Positions 8,612 through 17,415 of a DNA stretch of 64,000 nucleotides are shown here, piece after piece (positions within the stretch are counted from its first letter, which is position 1; the number at the start of each line of letters is the position of its first letter). The notes below the pieces were generated by a model. That model was given only the letters and a program-made list of their open reading frames with translations, ran no database searches and was not told the DNA's origin. Made by a program: the position numbers and the translations under genes. Source of the DNA: Maricaulis sp. (lineage in GTDB: Bacteria; Pseudomonadota; Alphaproteobacteria; Caulobacterales; Maricaulaceae); contig NZ_JAEPNI010000001.1 in NCBI RefSeq assembly GCF_017643475.1, positions 1,302,001-1,366,000 of the forward strand, in the 5' to 3' direction.

Positions 8612-9766
8612 ATGAGGGGAAAAGCGTTATCTCAGGTTGATGCTGCCGGGTCCGTCATACGTCAGGACGGCGCTAAGACGGTTGTTGAGCTGCATGGTGA
8701 CTGGACGGTCGAAACAATCGGCAGCACGGACGCAGATCTGCGCCGTGTTGAAGAGACAACTGCGCCCGGCGATATTGTCATCGACCTGACCCATCTGGGG
8801 CGCGTGGATACAGCGGGAGCCTTCATCATCGGACGGGTCACCCGCCGATGTGGAGAGCCCGATGGCGATTTCCATTTCATCGGGGATCACCCGACCGCGC
8901 GACGACTGATCGAGGAAGTGCGTGCCCGTACGACGGTTTGTTCCGAAGAGGCGCCACCCACGTTCGGGTTTGGCAAGGCTCTTGCGCGAATTGGTGCTGG
9001 TCTGGAAGCCATGGCGAGGGAAATCCTTGATACGCTGGGTTTCCTCGGCCGGACGATGATCACCGGTGTAACCAGCCTGTTCGTGCCCTCGCGCCTGCGA
9101 TTGACCCCGACGATCTGGGCCATGGAAGAAGTCGGCGTGAACGCGATGCCTATCATCGCTACCTTGTCTTTCTTCATCGGTGCCGTGGTTGCGTACATGG
9201 GTGCCAACCTGCTGCAAAGTCTGGGTTTCTCGGTCTTCACGGTCGAGCTTGTCGGTATTGCCGTCCTGCGCGAATTCGGTGTCTTGATCACGGCCATCAT
9301 GTTGGCGGGCAGGTCTGATTCCGCCTTCACCGCCCAGATCGGTGCGATGAAAATGCAGCAGGAGGTCGACGCCATGCGTGTTCTCGGCCTTGACCCGTTT
9401 GAGGTCCTGGTTCTGCCGCGTGTAATCGCCTGTACGCTGATGGCTCCACTGTTGACGTTCGGTGCCATGATCTCCGGTGTTTTTGGCGGCATGCTGGTCG
9501 CCTGGAGTGCCCAGGATATCTCGCCCTCACTCTTCATTACCCGTTTTCACGAACAGCTCGACTGGAGCCACTTCCTGGTGGGCATGTCCAAAGCACCCGT
9601 CTTCGGCCTTGTCGTCGCGATCATTGGCTGTCGCCAGGGCATGCAGGTCGGAGGTGATGTGGAATCGCTGGGGCGCCGCGTAACTGCGTCCGTGGTTCAG
9701 TCGATCTTCGCGGTGATCGTGCTGGAGGCCCTGTTTGCCATGCTCTACCTGGAGCTGGGAATATGA
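8612..9766 (+). CDS. mlaE: MlaE-type lipid ABC transporter permease with N-terminal STAS domain
   Basis: A 384-residue protein made of two parts. Residues about 15-100 look like an STAS (MlaB-like) domain, with IDLTHLGRVDTAGAFIIGR. From about residue 115 on is the MlaE permease, with LAGRSDSAFTAQIGAMKMQQ and VDAMRVLGLDPFEVLVLPRV, the cytoplasmic coupling region. In enterobacteria MlaB and MlaE are separate; here they are fused. The complex moves phospholipids between the inner membrane and the MCE protein. It overlaps mlaF by four bases (ATGA). Confidence 0.92.
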   Translation: MRGKALSQVDAAGSVIRQDGAKTVVELHGDWTVETIGSTDADLRRVEETTAPGDIVIDLTHLGRVDTAGAFIIGRVTRRCGEPDGDFHFIGDHPTARRLIEEVRARTTVCSEEAPPTFGFGKALARIGAGLEAMAREILDTLGFLGRTMITGVTSLFVPSRLRLTPTIWAMEEVGVNAMPIIATLSFFIGAVVAYMGANLLQSLGFSVFTVELVGIAVLREFGVLITAIMLAGRSDSAFTAQIGAMKMQQEVDAMRVLGLDPFEVLVLPRVIACTLMAPLLTFGAMISGVFGGMLVAWSAQDISPSLFITRFHEQLDWSHFLVGMSKAPVFGLVVAIIGCRQGMQVGGDVESLGRRVTASVVQSIFAVIVLEALFAMLYLELGI

Positions 9767-10536
9767 CGCAGGACGCTCTCATTTCCGTGCGGGACCTGCG
9801 AACCGCCTTTGGACCGCACGTCATCCACGAAAATCTGGATCTGGATATCCGTCGCGGGGAAATCCTGGGACTGGTCGGCGGTTCCGGCACGGGCAAGACC
9901 GTACTGCTGAACACGATCCTGGGGCTCAAACAGCCCGATGGCGGGGATGTCTTTTTCGAGGGGCATCGCTATGGCGGCCTGTCGGTCGCTGAGCGCCGCA
10001 AGGTCAATTCACGCTGGGGCGTCCTGTTTCAGAACGGCGCTCTGTTCACCTCGCTGACCGTGCGTGAAAACGTCATGGCGCCGCTGCGCGAGCATGTCTC
10101 CATGCCACCGGCCCTGATGGAAGAAATCGCCGGCATGAAGATCGGCCTGGCAGGCCTGTCTCCGGAAGCAGCGGATCGTTACCCGTCAGAGCTTTCCGGC
10201 GGTATGCGCAAGAGAGCGGCCCTGGCTCGCGCCTTGGCGCTGGATCCGGACATCCTGTTCCTGGACGAGCCGACAGCCGGCCTCGACCCGATCGGCGCGG
10301 CGGCGTTTGACAGCCTTATTCTGGAACTTTCACAGGCCCTTGGCCTGACCGTGTTGATGATTACGCACGATCTCGACAGTCTTCACGCCATCTGCGACCG
10401 TGTCGCGGTGCTGGCAGACAAGAAAGTCGAAGCCGTTGCGCCAATTGAAGCCTTGATGCGCAATCCGCATCCCTGGATTCAGGAATATTTCCATGGACCG
10501 CGCGGCCGAGCCGCACTTGCGGGACAAGGGGGGTAA
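9763..10536 (+). CDS. mlaF: MlaF-type lipid ABC transporter ATPase
   Basis: A 257-residue ABC ATPase. The Walker A motif GGSGTGKT is at residues 39-46, the signature LSGGM at 144-148, Walker B ILFLDEP at 164-170 and the H-loop THD at 201-203. It powers the MlaE permease for transport between the inner membrane and periplasmic MCE protein. It starts inside the end of mlaE and is followed three bases later by mlaD, so the order is permease-ATPase-MCE-lipoprotein as in other alphaproteobacteria. Confidence 0.94.
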   Translation: MTQDALISVRDLRTAFGPHVIHENLDLDIRRGEILGLVGGSGTGKTVLLNTILGLKQPDGGDVFFEGHRYGGLSVAERRKVNSRWGVLFQNGALFTSLTVRENVMAPLREHVSMPPALMEEIAGMKIGLAGLSPEAADRYPSELSGGMRKRAALARALALDPDILFLDEPTAGLDPIGAAAFDSLILELSQALGLTVLMITHDLDSLHAICDRVAVLADKKVEAVAPIEALMRNPHPWIQEYFHGPRGRAALAGQGG

Positions 10537-10539
10537 GAG

Positions 10540-11487
10540 ATGGAAACCAAAGCACATCACATACTCGTCGGCCTGTTTGCCGTGACATTGATCACCGCAG
10601 GCATCCTGTTCACCCTGTGGATGGCCAAGGTCACCTCGGAGGAGTTTTCCCAGTACGACATCGTCTTTGACGGGCCGGTGCGAGGGCTTCGCGAGTCTGC
10701 CGAGGTGCGTTTCAACGGCATTCAGGTCGGTGAGGTGAAGGAGTTGGGACTGGACGAGCAGAGCCGGGTGATCGCGCGGATCGAGGTTCTTTCGCAGACC
10801 CCGGTTCGTGTTGACAGTTTCGCCCAGCTCGAACCCCAGGGCCTGACCGGCCTGTCCTATATACTGATCTCCGGGGGCTCCCCCGAAGCGCCACGCCTGG
10901 AAAGCCAGATTGGCCGACCGCCGCCACGCATCTTTGCCCGGCGCGCCCAGCTCGAGGGGCTGGTGGAAGGATCCGAGGACGTTCTTGATGCAGCACAGAT
11001 CGCGCTTATCCGGCTGTCCGACCTGCTAAGCGAGGAGAATGTGGATGAGGTCGCAGAGACGCTGACTAATCTGCGGGAGATCACCGATCGCCTGTCCGAA
11101 GAGGGGGCGCTGATCGAGGACGCCCGGGAAACCCTCGCCCAGATCAATACGGCGGCACAGGACATCTCGGTGGCCGCGCAATCACTGCAGGAATTCTCGG
11201 AGACCACGACGACCTTCGTGGCCAATGACCTCACCGCTGCGGTCAACGAGACGACGCTGGCGGCGATGGCCGTAAACCAGGCGGCGGTGGACACCAATAC
11301 ACTGGTGCAATCCGTGACCCCGGCGCTGGAAGACTTTGCTGATAATGGCCTCAATAACATCACCCGTTCGGCGGCCAATCTGCAGCGCCTGACGGAGGCG
11401 CTGGAACGCATTTCAGCTGATCTTGAAAACAATCCCGGCGGTTTCATCGCCGGCTCACCGCGTGAGACCGTGGAGATTCCGCAATGA
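10540..11487 (+). CDS. mlaD: MlaD-type MCE domain protein
   Basis: A 315-residue periplasmic protein anchored by an N-terminal helix (about residues 8-31). The MCE domain spans about 40-120 and contains VRGLRESAEVRFNGIQVGEV. The following 190 residues are a long helical, coiled-coil-rich tail, longer than in E. coli MlaD (183 residues) and typical of single-MCE proteins in alphaproteobacteria. It binds lipids as the periplasmic part of the Mla transporter. It overlaps the downstream lipoprotein gene by four bases. Confidence 0.9.
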   Translation: METKAHHILVGLFAVTLITAGILFTLWMAKVTSEEFSQYDIVFDGPVRGLRESAEVRFNGIQVGEVKELGLDEQSRVIARIEVLSQTPVRVDSFAQLEPQGLTGLSYILISGGSPEAPRLESQIGRPPPRIFARRAQLEGLVEGSEDVLDAAQIALIRLSDLLSEENVDEVAETLTNLREITDRLSEEGALIEDARETLAQINTAAQDISVAAQSLQEFSETTTTFVANDLTAAVNETTLAAMAVNQAAVDTNTLVQSVTPALEDFADNGLNNITRSAANLQRLTEALERISADLENNPGGFIAGSPRETVEIPQ

Positions 11488-12110
11488 GTGCATCGCGTTC
11501 AATCAAACTTCTCCTGGCCGGCCTGACGGCGCTGTCCGCCTCGGCCTGTGTATCGCTTTTGCCTGAGACCGAGCCAGTCGCGGTTTATCGTCTGTCTTCG
11601 CCGACGCCGCGCGCCAGCGATAATCCGCCGGGTATCATTGTTGAAATCGAACGCCCGAGCGCTCCGGCTGGACTGTCCGGTGATGAGATCGCCATCGAAC
11701 GAGTCGAAGGTCATCTTGCCTATCTGTCCGGCGCGGCCTGGATATCTCCGGCGCCAAACGCATTGCAGGGCCTGGTCGTGGATACATTCCACGCGACGGG
11801 AAATGGCGTGGACCCGGTCTATCCGACGGATGCCGTGCGCAGCGAGTACGAGCTGAGGATGGACCTGCGTTCCTTCGAGGCGGTTTATGATCAGGGCGAG
11901 AATAGCGCCCCACTGATCCGTGTTCGCATCATGGCGCGCCTGGTCGAGGAACGTGGACGTGAAATGGTCGGCTCGCGTGTGTTCACGGTTACTCGGCGCG
12001 CCAGCGATAACCGCGTCAGCGCCATCGTGGATGCGTTCAACGCGGCTTCAACCGATCTTGCCGGTGATCTAGCAGAATGGACCGGAACGGCCGTCCGGGC
12101 GCGCGGCTAG
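11484..12110 (+). CDS. ABC-type transport auxiliary lipoprotein (PqiC/YmbA-like)
   Basis: A 208-residue lipoprotein. The signal peptide ends in LSASACVS with the lipidated Cys at about residue 22. The sequence around LPETEPVAVYRLSSP and IVEIERPSAPAGLSGDEIAI fits the ABC_trans_aux family (PqiC-like), outer-membrane lipoproteins that accompany MCE transporters. It probably forms the outer-membrane end of the Mla pathway here, replacing MlaA/MlaC, which are not seen in this operon. Its stop lies in a CTAG shared with the convergent coiled-coil gene. Confidence 0.85.
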   Translation: MSASRSIKLLLAGLTALSASACVSLLPETEPVAVYRLSSPTPRASDNPPGIIVEIERPSAPAGLSGDEIAIERVEGHLAYLSGAAWISPAPNALQGLVVDTFHATGNGVDPVYPTDAVRSEYELRMDLRSFEAVYDQGENSAPLIRVRIMARLVEERGREMVGSRVFTVTRRASDNRVSAIVDAFNAASTDLAGDLAEWTGTAVRARG

Positions 12111-14086
12111 CGCCCGCCCGAATTTCCGTCATCCTCCTCCGGCATGGAGGAGAGAAGGTCCTTCCAGCGCCAGCCCGGATCCTTGCGCGCAGCGTTGTTC
12201 TCGCGTTCCGGGAAGCCGACACTCTTATCTGCCGCGCCCTTCATACCGGTCAGCGGGCGATGCATCTCGTCTTTTGAGGGGGCCTCGTCATTATCGGCAC
12301 TGGGGGGCGAGTCCTCGACCGTTTCATTGCGCGGACGGCGCGGCAGTGGTGAGGGCACTTCATTGAGGCCCAGTTCGGGCGCGCGGCGGCCGCCCGCAAC
12401 AGAACCCATGCGCAACATGAAATCACTCAGCAATTCGTAGTTCTGGCGGATGCGTGCCTGGAAGGCGGCATCGATTTCCTGTGCCTCTTCGGCAGCGGTC
12501 ATAGCTGCTGCATTGAGGCCTTCCAGCCCCCGGCGAAGGGCATCGGCGGCCTCCTGGGCGCGGCGACGAGCCAGTTCCGGCAGCTCGTCGAGGCGTTCGG
12601 TCATGCTTTCGACCTGGCGTTCGACCGTCTGGGTCTCGGCGCGAGCAGAAGCCAGAACCGCTTCAAGGCGGCGACGTACGGACTCGGCTGCATCGTCGGC
12701 GGCCTGGGAGGCCTTCGAGGTCAGTTTTTCAGCCTCTGCCAGACGCATTTCGAAAGCCTGGTCCGAGCGGTTTGCAGCCTCATAGGCGGCTTCGTTTGCT
12801 TGTTGGACCTTGGAGGCCACGGCATCGGCCTGGTCCTCAATGGCTTCGATCGCTGCCTGGGAGATGGACTTTGCTTCCTGGGCGGAGGCCACCAGACGTG
12901 CCAGTGCACTTTCGTGTTCACGGGCAGCGTATTCGGATTCCTGGCGGATATTGCTGGCCAGATCCCGCGAGCGTGTCAGCGCGTCCTCAACCGCATCGCG
13001 GAAGGCCGAGGCACCGTCCGTGGTCGCGGTGTTGAGGGCTTCCGCACCATCGCGAGCGGTGGTGACCATCGTCTCCAGTTCGGCACGGTGGAAGTCGAGC
13101 GCGGCGGCGATCTTTTCCTGCTCCTGGCGCAGGGCTTCGCCCGCATCGTTCAGACGCTTGCGGTGTTTGACATAGGCCGCGTCCAGATTTTCCGCGCGCT
13201 CCTTGAGCGTGTCGGACATCTCGCCGAGATTTTCGACGCGCTCGGCGATCTTGGTGGAGACCATCTGGCCGCGGTCGGATATTTTCACGCTGGCATCATT
13301 GAGCGTTTCAACGCTGGCCAGGATTTTCTGTTCGGTGTCGTTGGCCTGAGTGGCGGCAAGTTCCGCCGCAGCAGCGACCATCTTGGACTGATCGGAGATC
13401 GCAGCGGCTATCAGCGCCGCCTTGTCATCCAGGGATTCTGATACCTCGCTGAGACGCAAACGCTCCTTGCGCAGGCCGCCCAGCAGCGTTTCGGTGCGCA
13501 TGTGGGCGTCGCCGGCAGACTGTTCCAGCGTCTCGGCGTGGTGGCTGATCACTTCTTCCATGGCCGCGAGCCGGGCGAGGGCGCTGTCCATGGATGAATT
13601 GATGCGCTCGACCTCACCGGAAACCGCGGTCGCCAGATTGCGCACCTGACCCTCGGTATAGGCAGCCGGGTCAGCAAGGCGGTGGATGGCTTCTTCCACG
13701 CGGTCAGTATTCTGGGAATTGCGGGCAATCTCCCGCGCCATAAGGCCACACATTACAAAGAGCAGGGCGGGTGTGAGTGCGAAGGCCGCAAGGCCCGTCA
13801 GCTGGCCAAAGCCGAACTGGGTAAGGTTTTCAAGGCTCTGAATGCCGAGATATCCCCACAAAAAAGCGCCTGCAGCACCAATCCAGAGCAGGCCGAAGGA
13901 ATTGCCGATCCAGACCAGCCAGGCGCCGGGCGATGCGGTTCCGGCCGGTTTGCGTCGCCGGTTTGCGCGATCCGATTCGTCGCTGATCGCCTGGTCGATG
14001 CTGGCCATCAAGGGCGCGTCGGCGGCGTCCGGCAGGACGTCGATATCTGACAAAGTGCTTGTTTTGTTTTTCGTATTTCCGGTCAT
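12107..14086 (-). CDS. TipN-like coiled-coil membrane protein
   Basis: A 659-residue protein with a short charged N-terminus, two hydrophobic helices (about 53-78 and 90-118), then an almost continuous Ala/Glu/Arg-rich coiled coil to about residue 560. A disordered acidic stretch and a C-terminal WRWKDLLSSMPEEDDG follow. The topology (two N-terminal membrane helices plus a long cytoplasmic coiled coil) matches the Caulobacter polarity protein TipN, which marks the new pole and helps place the flagellum. That identity is inferred from architecture and from being in the same region as flagellar genes; other coiled-coil envelope proteins could look alike. A weak CtrA-like box lies 66 bases upstream. 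Confidence 0.5.
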   Translation of the reverse strand: MTGNTKNKTSTLSDIDVLPDAADAPLMASIDQAISDESDRANRRRKPAGTASPGAWLVWIGNSFGLLWIGAAGAFLWGYLGIQSLENLTQFGFGQLTGLAAFALTPALLFVMCGLMAREIARNSQNTDRVEEAIHRLADPAAYTEGQVRNLATAVSGEVERINSSMDSALARLAAMEEVISHHAETLEQSAGDAHMRTETLLGGLRKERLRLSEVSESLDDKAALIAAAISDQSKMVAAAAELAATQANDTEQKILASVETLNDASVKISDRGQMVSTKIAERVENLGEMSDTLKERAENLDAAYVKHRKRLNDAGEALRQEQEKIAAALDFHRAELETMVTTARDGAEALNTATTDGASAFRDAVEDALTRSRDLASNIRQESEYAAREHESALARLVASAQEAKSISQAAIEAIEDQADAVASKVQQANEAAYEAANRSDQAFEMRLAEAEKLTSKASQAADDAAESVRRRLEAVLASARAETQTVERQVESMTERLDELPELARRRAQEAADALRRGLEGLNAAAMTAAEEAQEIDAAFQARIRQNYELLSDFMLRMGSVAGGRRAPELGLNEVPSPLPRRPRNETVEDSPPSADNDEAPSKDEMHRPLTGMKGAADKSVGFPERENNAARKDPGWRWKDLLSSMPEEDDGNSGGR

Positions 14087-14152
14087 GGGAGTCTCTTCTT
14101 GACCGGGCGCGCGACTTCTTCACGCCAGCCCTGCGTCGGAAAAACCATCGGG

Positions 14153-14167
14153 TTAATCAATCTATAA
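14153..14167. promoter_or_regulatory. Weak CtrA-like box upstream of the TipN-like gene
   Basis: TTAATCAATCTATAA fits TTAA-N7-TTAA with one mismatch in the second half-site. It lies 66 bases before the TipN-like start. The match alone is weak; the position is similar to the better boxes elsewhere in the window. Confidence 0.25.
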
Positions 14168-14257
14168 CAAGCTTACGCGGTCTGGCGCAGCTTAGACACA
14201 GATAAACTATGCAAACTCGATATTTGCCCGGGGAAATTGGAGCGAAATTGTTAGGGA

Positions 14258-14512
14258 TCAGCTTTTGTAGACAGTCGTCAGCGCAGCGTTGACGGTCTCG
14301 TAGCGGATATCCTCTATGGCGCCGGTATTACAGTCATCGAAGACGTAGGCGATCCGGTCACCCGGAATAAACTCAACGATTTCGCGCGTGTTGCCGATTA
14401 CCGAGAAGTCCGTACCGCCCTCGGAACATCCGTCCGTTCGCGTCAGCTCGACGCCCATCAGGGACATCGAGAAGATGGCTAACCACTCAATCAGATCTGC
14501 AATCCAGGCCAT
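14258..14512 (-). CDS. Small hypothetical protein
   Basis: An 84-residue product starting MAWIADLIEWLAIFSMSLMG, a hydrophobic amphipathic opening that may be a membrane anchor or weak signal. It continues with two cysteines that could pair (DGCSEGG and FDDCNTG). AAGGA lies four bases before the ATG at 14512, which decides the start. No family is recognised. It is divergent from the DUF418 gene and could also be a short exported protein. Confidence 0.4.
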   Translation of the reverse strand: MAWIADLIEWLAIFSMSLMGVELTRTDGCSEGGTDFSVIGNTREIVEFIPGDRIAYVFDDCNTGAIEDIRYETVNAALTTVYKS

Positions 14513-14657
14513 AGGATCCTTAGCTCCCGCACGAATAAGGACGATTGCGTTATGCGCTTGCGCCACAGCCGATACAATTCACAATAGGGGTGATGCCGGT
14601 GAAAAATCTGTAAGATTGGGGCAGAATCCGGGCGGAATCACTTTTTGGGGGAATTTG

Positions 14658-15854
14658 ATGCCGACTTCGCCGCGAGCGACACGATTTGAGTGCCTGGACA
14701 CGCTGCGCGGTCTCGCAGTGCTCGGCATTTTGATGGTGAATATCCAGTTCTTCGCCATGACGTATGTCGCGGCGGACCATCCCTACATTCAGGGAAATTT
14801 CGACGCGCCGGCCAACCAGGCAGTCTGGTGGTTTGTGCACACCTTCTTCTCCATGAAGTTCATCACCCTGTTTTCGGCCATGTTCGGGGCTGGCATCGTC
14901 CTCATGCTGGGTACGGGAGATGCGGCTCATAAACGTCATTGGCGCCGCATGGGCTGGCTGCTCATGTTCGGCATGATCCACGCCTATGTGTTCTGGTATG
15001 GCGATATCCTGGTGCCGTACGCCTTGGCAGGAATGGTGGTCGTCACCGCACGCCGCATGACGCCTTTCGGCCAGATCGGTCTGGGACTCGGCCTGATCGC
15101 GTTCACCGGCTTGTTGATGGTGTCGGGTGCCGCTATCCAGGGTCTGCTGGGCGATGATGTTTCCGGTGCCGAGGCCATGGGCTTCACCGCTGAACGTGTC
15201 AATGACATCACGGCGCTCTATCAGGCCGGTTTCCTGGATCGTCTGCCTTACAATATGGGCAATGCGGTCATGTTCCAGCTGATCCAGCTGGTTTTCTTCG
15301 GTGGCCGTATCGCGGGCGTCATGCTGTTGGGCATGGCCCTGTTCCGTCTGGGTTTCCTCACCCTTGGTTGGTCGCGTGAACGTTATATGCGCTCGGCCTT
15401 GATCGCGGTGCCGGTCGGTCTCCTCCTGTGTGGCTGGAGCGCCAGCTACGCGCTTGCCACGGGGTTCGCACCCACATCCGCCTGGATAACGATGCTGTCT
15501 CAATATGTGGGCTCTCTGGTGCTGGCCTTCGGCTACGCGGCAGTGGTTATGCTGATCTGCCAGGCCGGCTGGTTACAGCCAGTCACCAATCTTCTGGCGC
15601 AGACGGGACGAATGGCCTTTACCAACTATCTCAGCCAGACACTTCTGATGACACTGGTCTTTGTCGGACTGCCGGGGCTGGGCCTGTTCGGTCAGGTCGA
15701 CCGGGTGGGGCAGTTGATCATTGTGCTGGCGGTATGGGGGCTGCAGCTAGTCTGGTCGCCCTTGTGGCTGGCGCGCTATCGTTATGGCCCTCTTGAATGG
15801 GCCTGGCGGTCCATGACCTATGGTCGCCAGCTGCCGCTGTCCCGGTCACAGTGA
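14658..15854 (+). CDS. DUF418 family membrane protein (YeiB-like)
   Basis: A 398-residue integral membrane protein with about 9-10 hydrophobic helices. The N-terminal RFECLDTLRGLAVLGILMVN and the C-terminal LAQTGRMAFTNYLSQTLL with GPLEWAWRSMTYG are diagnostic of the DUF418/YeiB family, whose function is unknown but which resembles membrane acyltransferases. A GGGGGA ribosome site precedes the ATG at 14658; in-frame upstream codons lack one. It stands alone between a small divergent gene and a secreted protein gene. Confidence 0.85.
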   Translation: MPTSPRATRFECLDTLRGLAVLGILMVNIQFFAMTYVAADHPYIQGNFDAPANQAVWWFVHTFFSMKFITLFSAMFGAGIVLMLGTGDAAHKRHWRRMGWLLMFGMIHAYVFWYGDILVPYALAGMVVVTARRMTPFGQIGLGLGLIAFTGLLMVSGAAIQGLLGDDVSGAEAMGFTAERVNDITALYQAGFLDRLPYNMGNAVMFQLIQLVFFGGRIAGVMLLGMALFRLGFLTLGWSRERYMRSALIAVPVGLLLCGWSASYALATGFAPTSAWITMLSQYVGSLVLAFGYAAVVMLICQAGWLQPVTNLLAQTGRMAFTNYLSQTLLMTLVFVGLPGLGLFGQVDRVGQLIIVLAVWGLQLVWSPLWLARYRYGPLEWAWRSMTYGRQLPLSRSQ

Positions 15855-15955
15855 CGTGAACAACATCACCGAATTGACACTCTCCTGCTGACGTTGCTGG
15901 CGGTAGGTTTGGATCAGGTGCGGCGACACTTAGTACTAACATCAAGGAGTGTACT

Positions 15956-16768
15956 ATGCGTCGAACGCTTGTCGCCCTGTGCGCAGGATTCGCCCTTTCA
16001 CCATCCGGCTGGGCTGAAGACCCGCAGACCGAAACCGCCCTCAGGCCACTCGCCGAAACATTTGCCCACGGCTTCTACTCTCGGGATGCCGATTTGGTCC
16101 TTTCCGTGGTGCATCCGGAATTGTTGAAAATTGGCGTGTGGAGCAATTTTCGCGGAACCGGTATCGATATCACCGAGGAACTGCCGCCCGGAACGCTGCG
16201 TGTTCTTGGCCAAGTCTATAATTATGATAACCGGCTGAGCGTTGAACACTCGACCGTTGGTGTCGACTTTTTCGATTCAACGGCAAATGTCGGCGTGTTT
16301 CAGCTGACCGCGGATACGGATTGGTATGATTTCTTCCTGGGGACCCATATTAACGGGCAATGGGTGTTGGTGAACTGCGCCTATGGAGGGCATTCGCAGA
16401 TCGATAACCCGAACCGTGCCGCCGATATGGCGGACGTGCACGACGTCGTGATGCGCTATGCGGCCGGCTGGGACACCGCTGATTATGATTTGATCGAGAG
16501 TGTCATCTATCCAGATGCCGACCGGCGCCATGTGGTTCGCGGCGGCGAGCTGGAATTCCTGCAACATGAAACGCTGGAGATGGTGCAGCAACAACTCCTG
16601 TCACGACCGGAACACCGCTCGGCTTCGCAGGCCATGGTGTTTGAAGCGAACCGCCGTACGGCAGCGGCGCGGATTGACGCGCCGGACCGGTCGGAATGGG
16701 TGTTTCTTCAGCGCCTCAACGATGAATGGAAGACCGTGAACATGTTCTGGGAAGCTGTTCAGACCTAG
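15956..16768 (+). CDS. Secreted NTF2-like (putative lumazine-binding) protein
   Basis: A 270-residue protein with a cleavable signal peptide ending near GWAED. Two similar alpha+beta halves follow (about 28-140 and 145-270), each with the cone-like NTF2 pattern: helix with YSRDADLVLSVVHPEL or YAAGWDTADYDLIESVIYPD, then strands ending in WVLVNCAYG or WKTVNMFWE. This matches the Lumazine_bd_2/SnoaL-like superfamily. The specific ligand is unknown. It terminates on a CTAG shared with maiA. Confidence 0.65.
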   Translation: MRRTLVALCAGFALSPSGWAEDPQTETALRPLAETFAHGFYSRDADLVLSVVHPELLKIGVWSNFRGTGIDITEELPPGTLRVLGQVYNYDNRLSVEHSTVGVDFFDSTANVGVFQLTADTDWYDFFLGTHINGQWVLVNCAYGGHSQIDNPNRAADMADVHDVVMRYAAGWDTADYDLIESVIYPDADRRHVVRGGELEFLQHETLEMVQQQLLSRPEHRSASQAMVFEANRRTAAARIDAPDRSEWVFLQRLNDEWKTVNMFWEAVQT

Positions 16769-17415
16769 TCCGCCACGGCGTCCGGTTGAGCTTCCGGTAT
16801 TGCATCGGCAAATGCCGCAAGCTCCCGGCACGCCGTGTCCGCTGCCAGCAGGGTTGGAAAGGCCTCGACCTCAACTCCCCATCGCCTGGCGTTGTAGAGC
16901 TGGGGCACCAGATAGACTTCGGCCATGCATGGTGCATCTCCGAACAGGTACGCGCTGGAACGCTTATGAGAGGCGACCAGGGCTTCCAGGCCTTCCAGCC
17001 CCGTCGTGATCCAGCGATTGGCCCAGGCTTTCATTCCGGCCAGTCCGGAGCCGTCGATTGCAGCTGCCGCCTTGAGGATGCGCAGGTTCTGGACCGGGTG
17101 GATGTCACAGCCTATGGCCGCTGCCCAACCCCGGACCAGGGCACGATCAGCGGCATTGCCCGGGAGGAGGGCAGGCTCGGGCCAGGTCTCCTCGATCCAC
17201 TCCAGCACGGCAGGTGATTGCACCAGACGGTGATTGTCGGCTTCAAGCACCGGCACGAGGCCCTGCGGCTGCATCTTCAGCCACGCTTCGCCGTTCTGTT
17301 CGCCATCCTTCAGATTGATCGAGACCTGGTCATAAGCGACGCCCTTCAGGTTGAGCGCAATGCGCAAGCGATAGGCTGCGCTGGATCGCCAGTAGCCATA
17401 CAGTTTCACGTTCAT
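16765..17415 (-). CDS. maiA: Maleylacetoacetate isomerase (zeta-class GST)
   Basis: A 216-residue zeta GST. YGYWRSSAAYRLRIALNLKG contains the SS-x-x-x-R catalytic motif that binds glutathione, and PQGLVPVLE and QSPAVLEWIEETWP complete the thioredoxin-like domain. The enzyme isomerises maleylacetoacetate (tyrosine/homogentisate pathway) or maleylpyruvate (gentisate pathway) from cis to trans. It starts four bases inside the end of the fumarylacetoacetate-hydrolase gene, so the two catabolic steps are coupled. Confidence 0.9.
   Translation of the reverse strand: MNVKLYGYWRSSAAYRLRIALNLKGVAYDQVSINLKDGEQNGEAWLKMQPQGLVPVLEADNHRLVQSPAVLEWIEETWPEPALLPGNAADRALVRGWAAAIGCDIHPVQNLRILKAAAAIDGSGLAGMKAWANRWITTGLEGLEALVASHKRSSAYLFGDAPCMAEVYLVPQLYNARRWGVEVEAFPTLLAADTACRELAAFADAIPEAQPDAVAD

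Noticed and set aside
12800-13441. A 213-codon plus-strand open frame opposite the coiled-coil gene
   Set aside because: The minus-strand coiled coil is continuous; the complement of Ala/Glu/Arg codons gives a spurious frame.
14550-15503. A 317-codon minus-strand open frame opposite the DUF418 gene
   Set aside because: The plus strand codes for a clear DUF418 membrane protein; the antisense product is His/Glu/Gln-rich low complexity and has no family signal.
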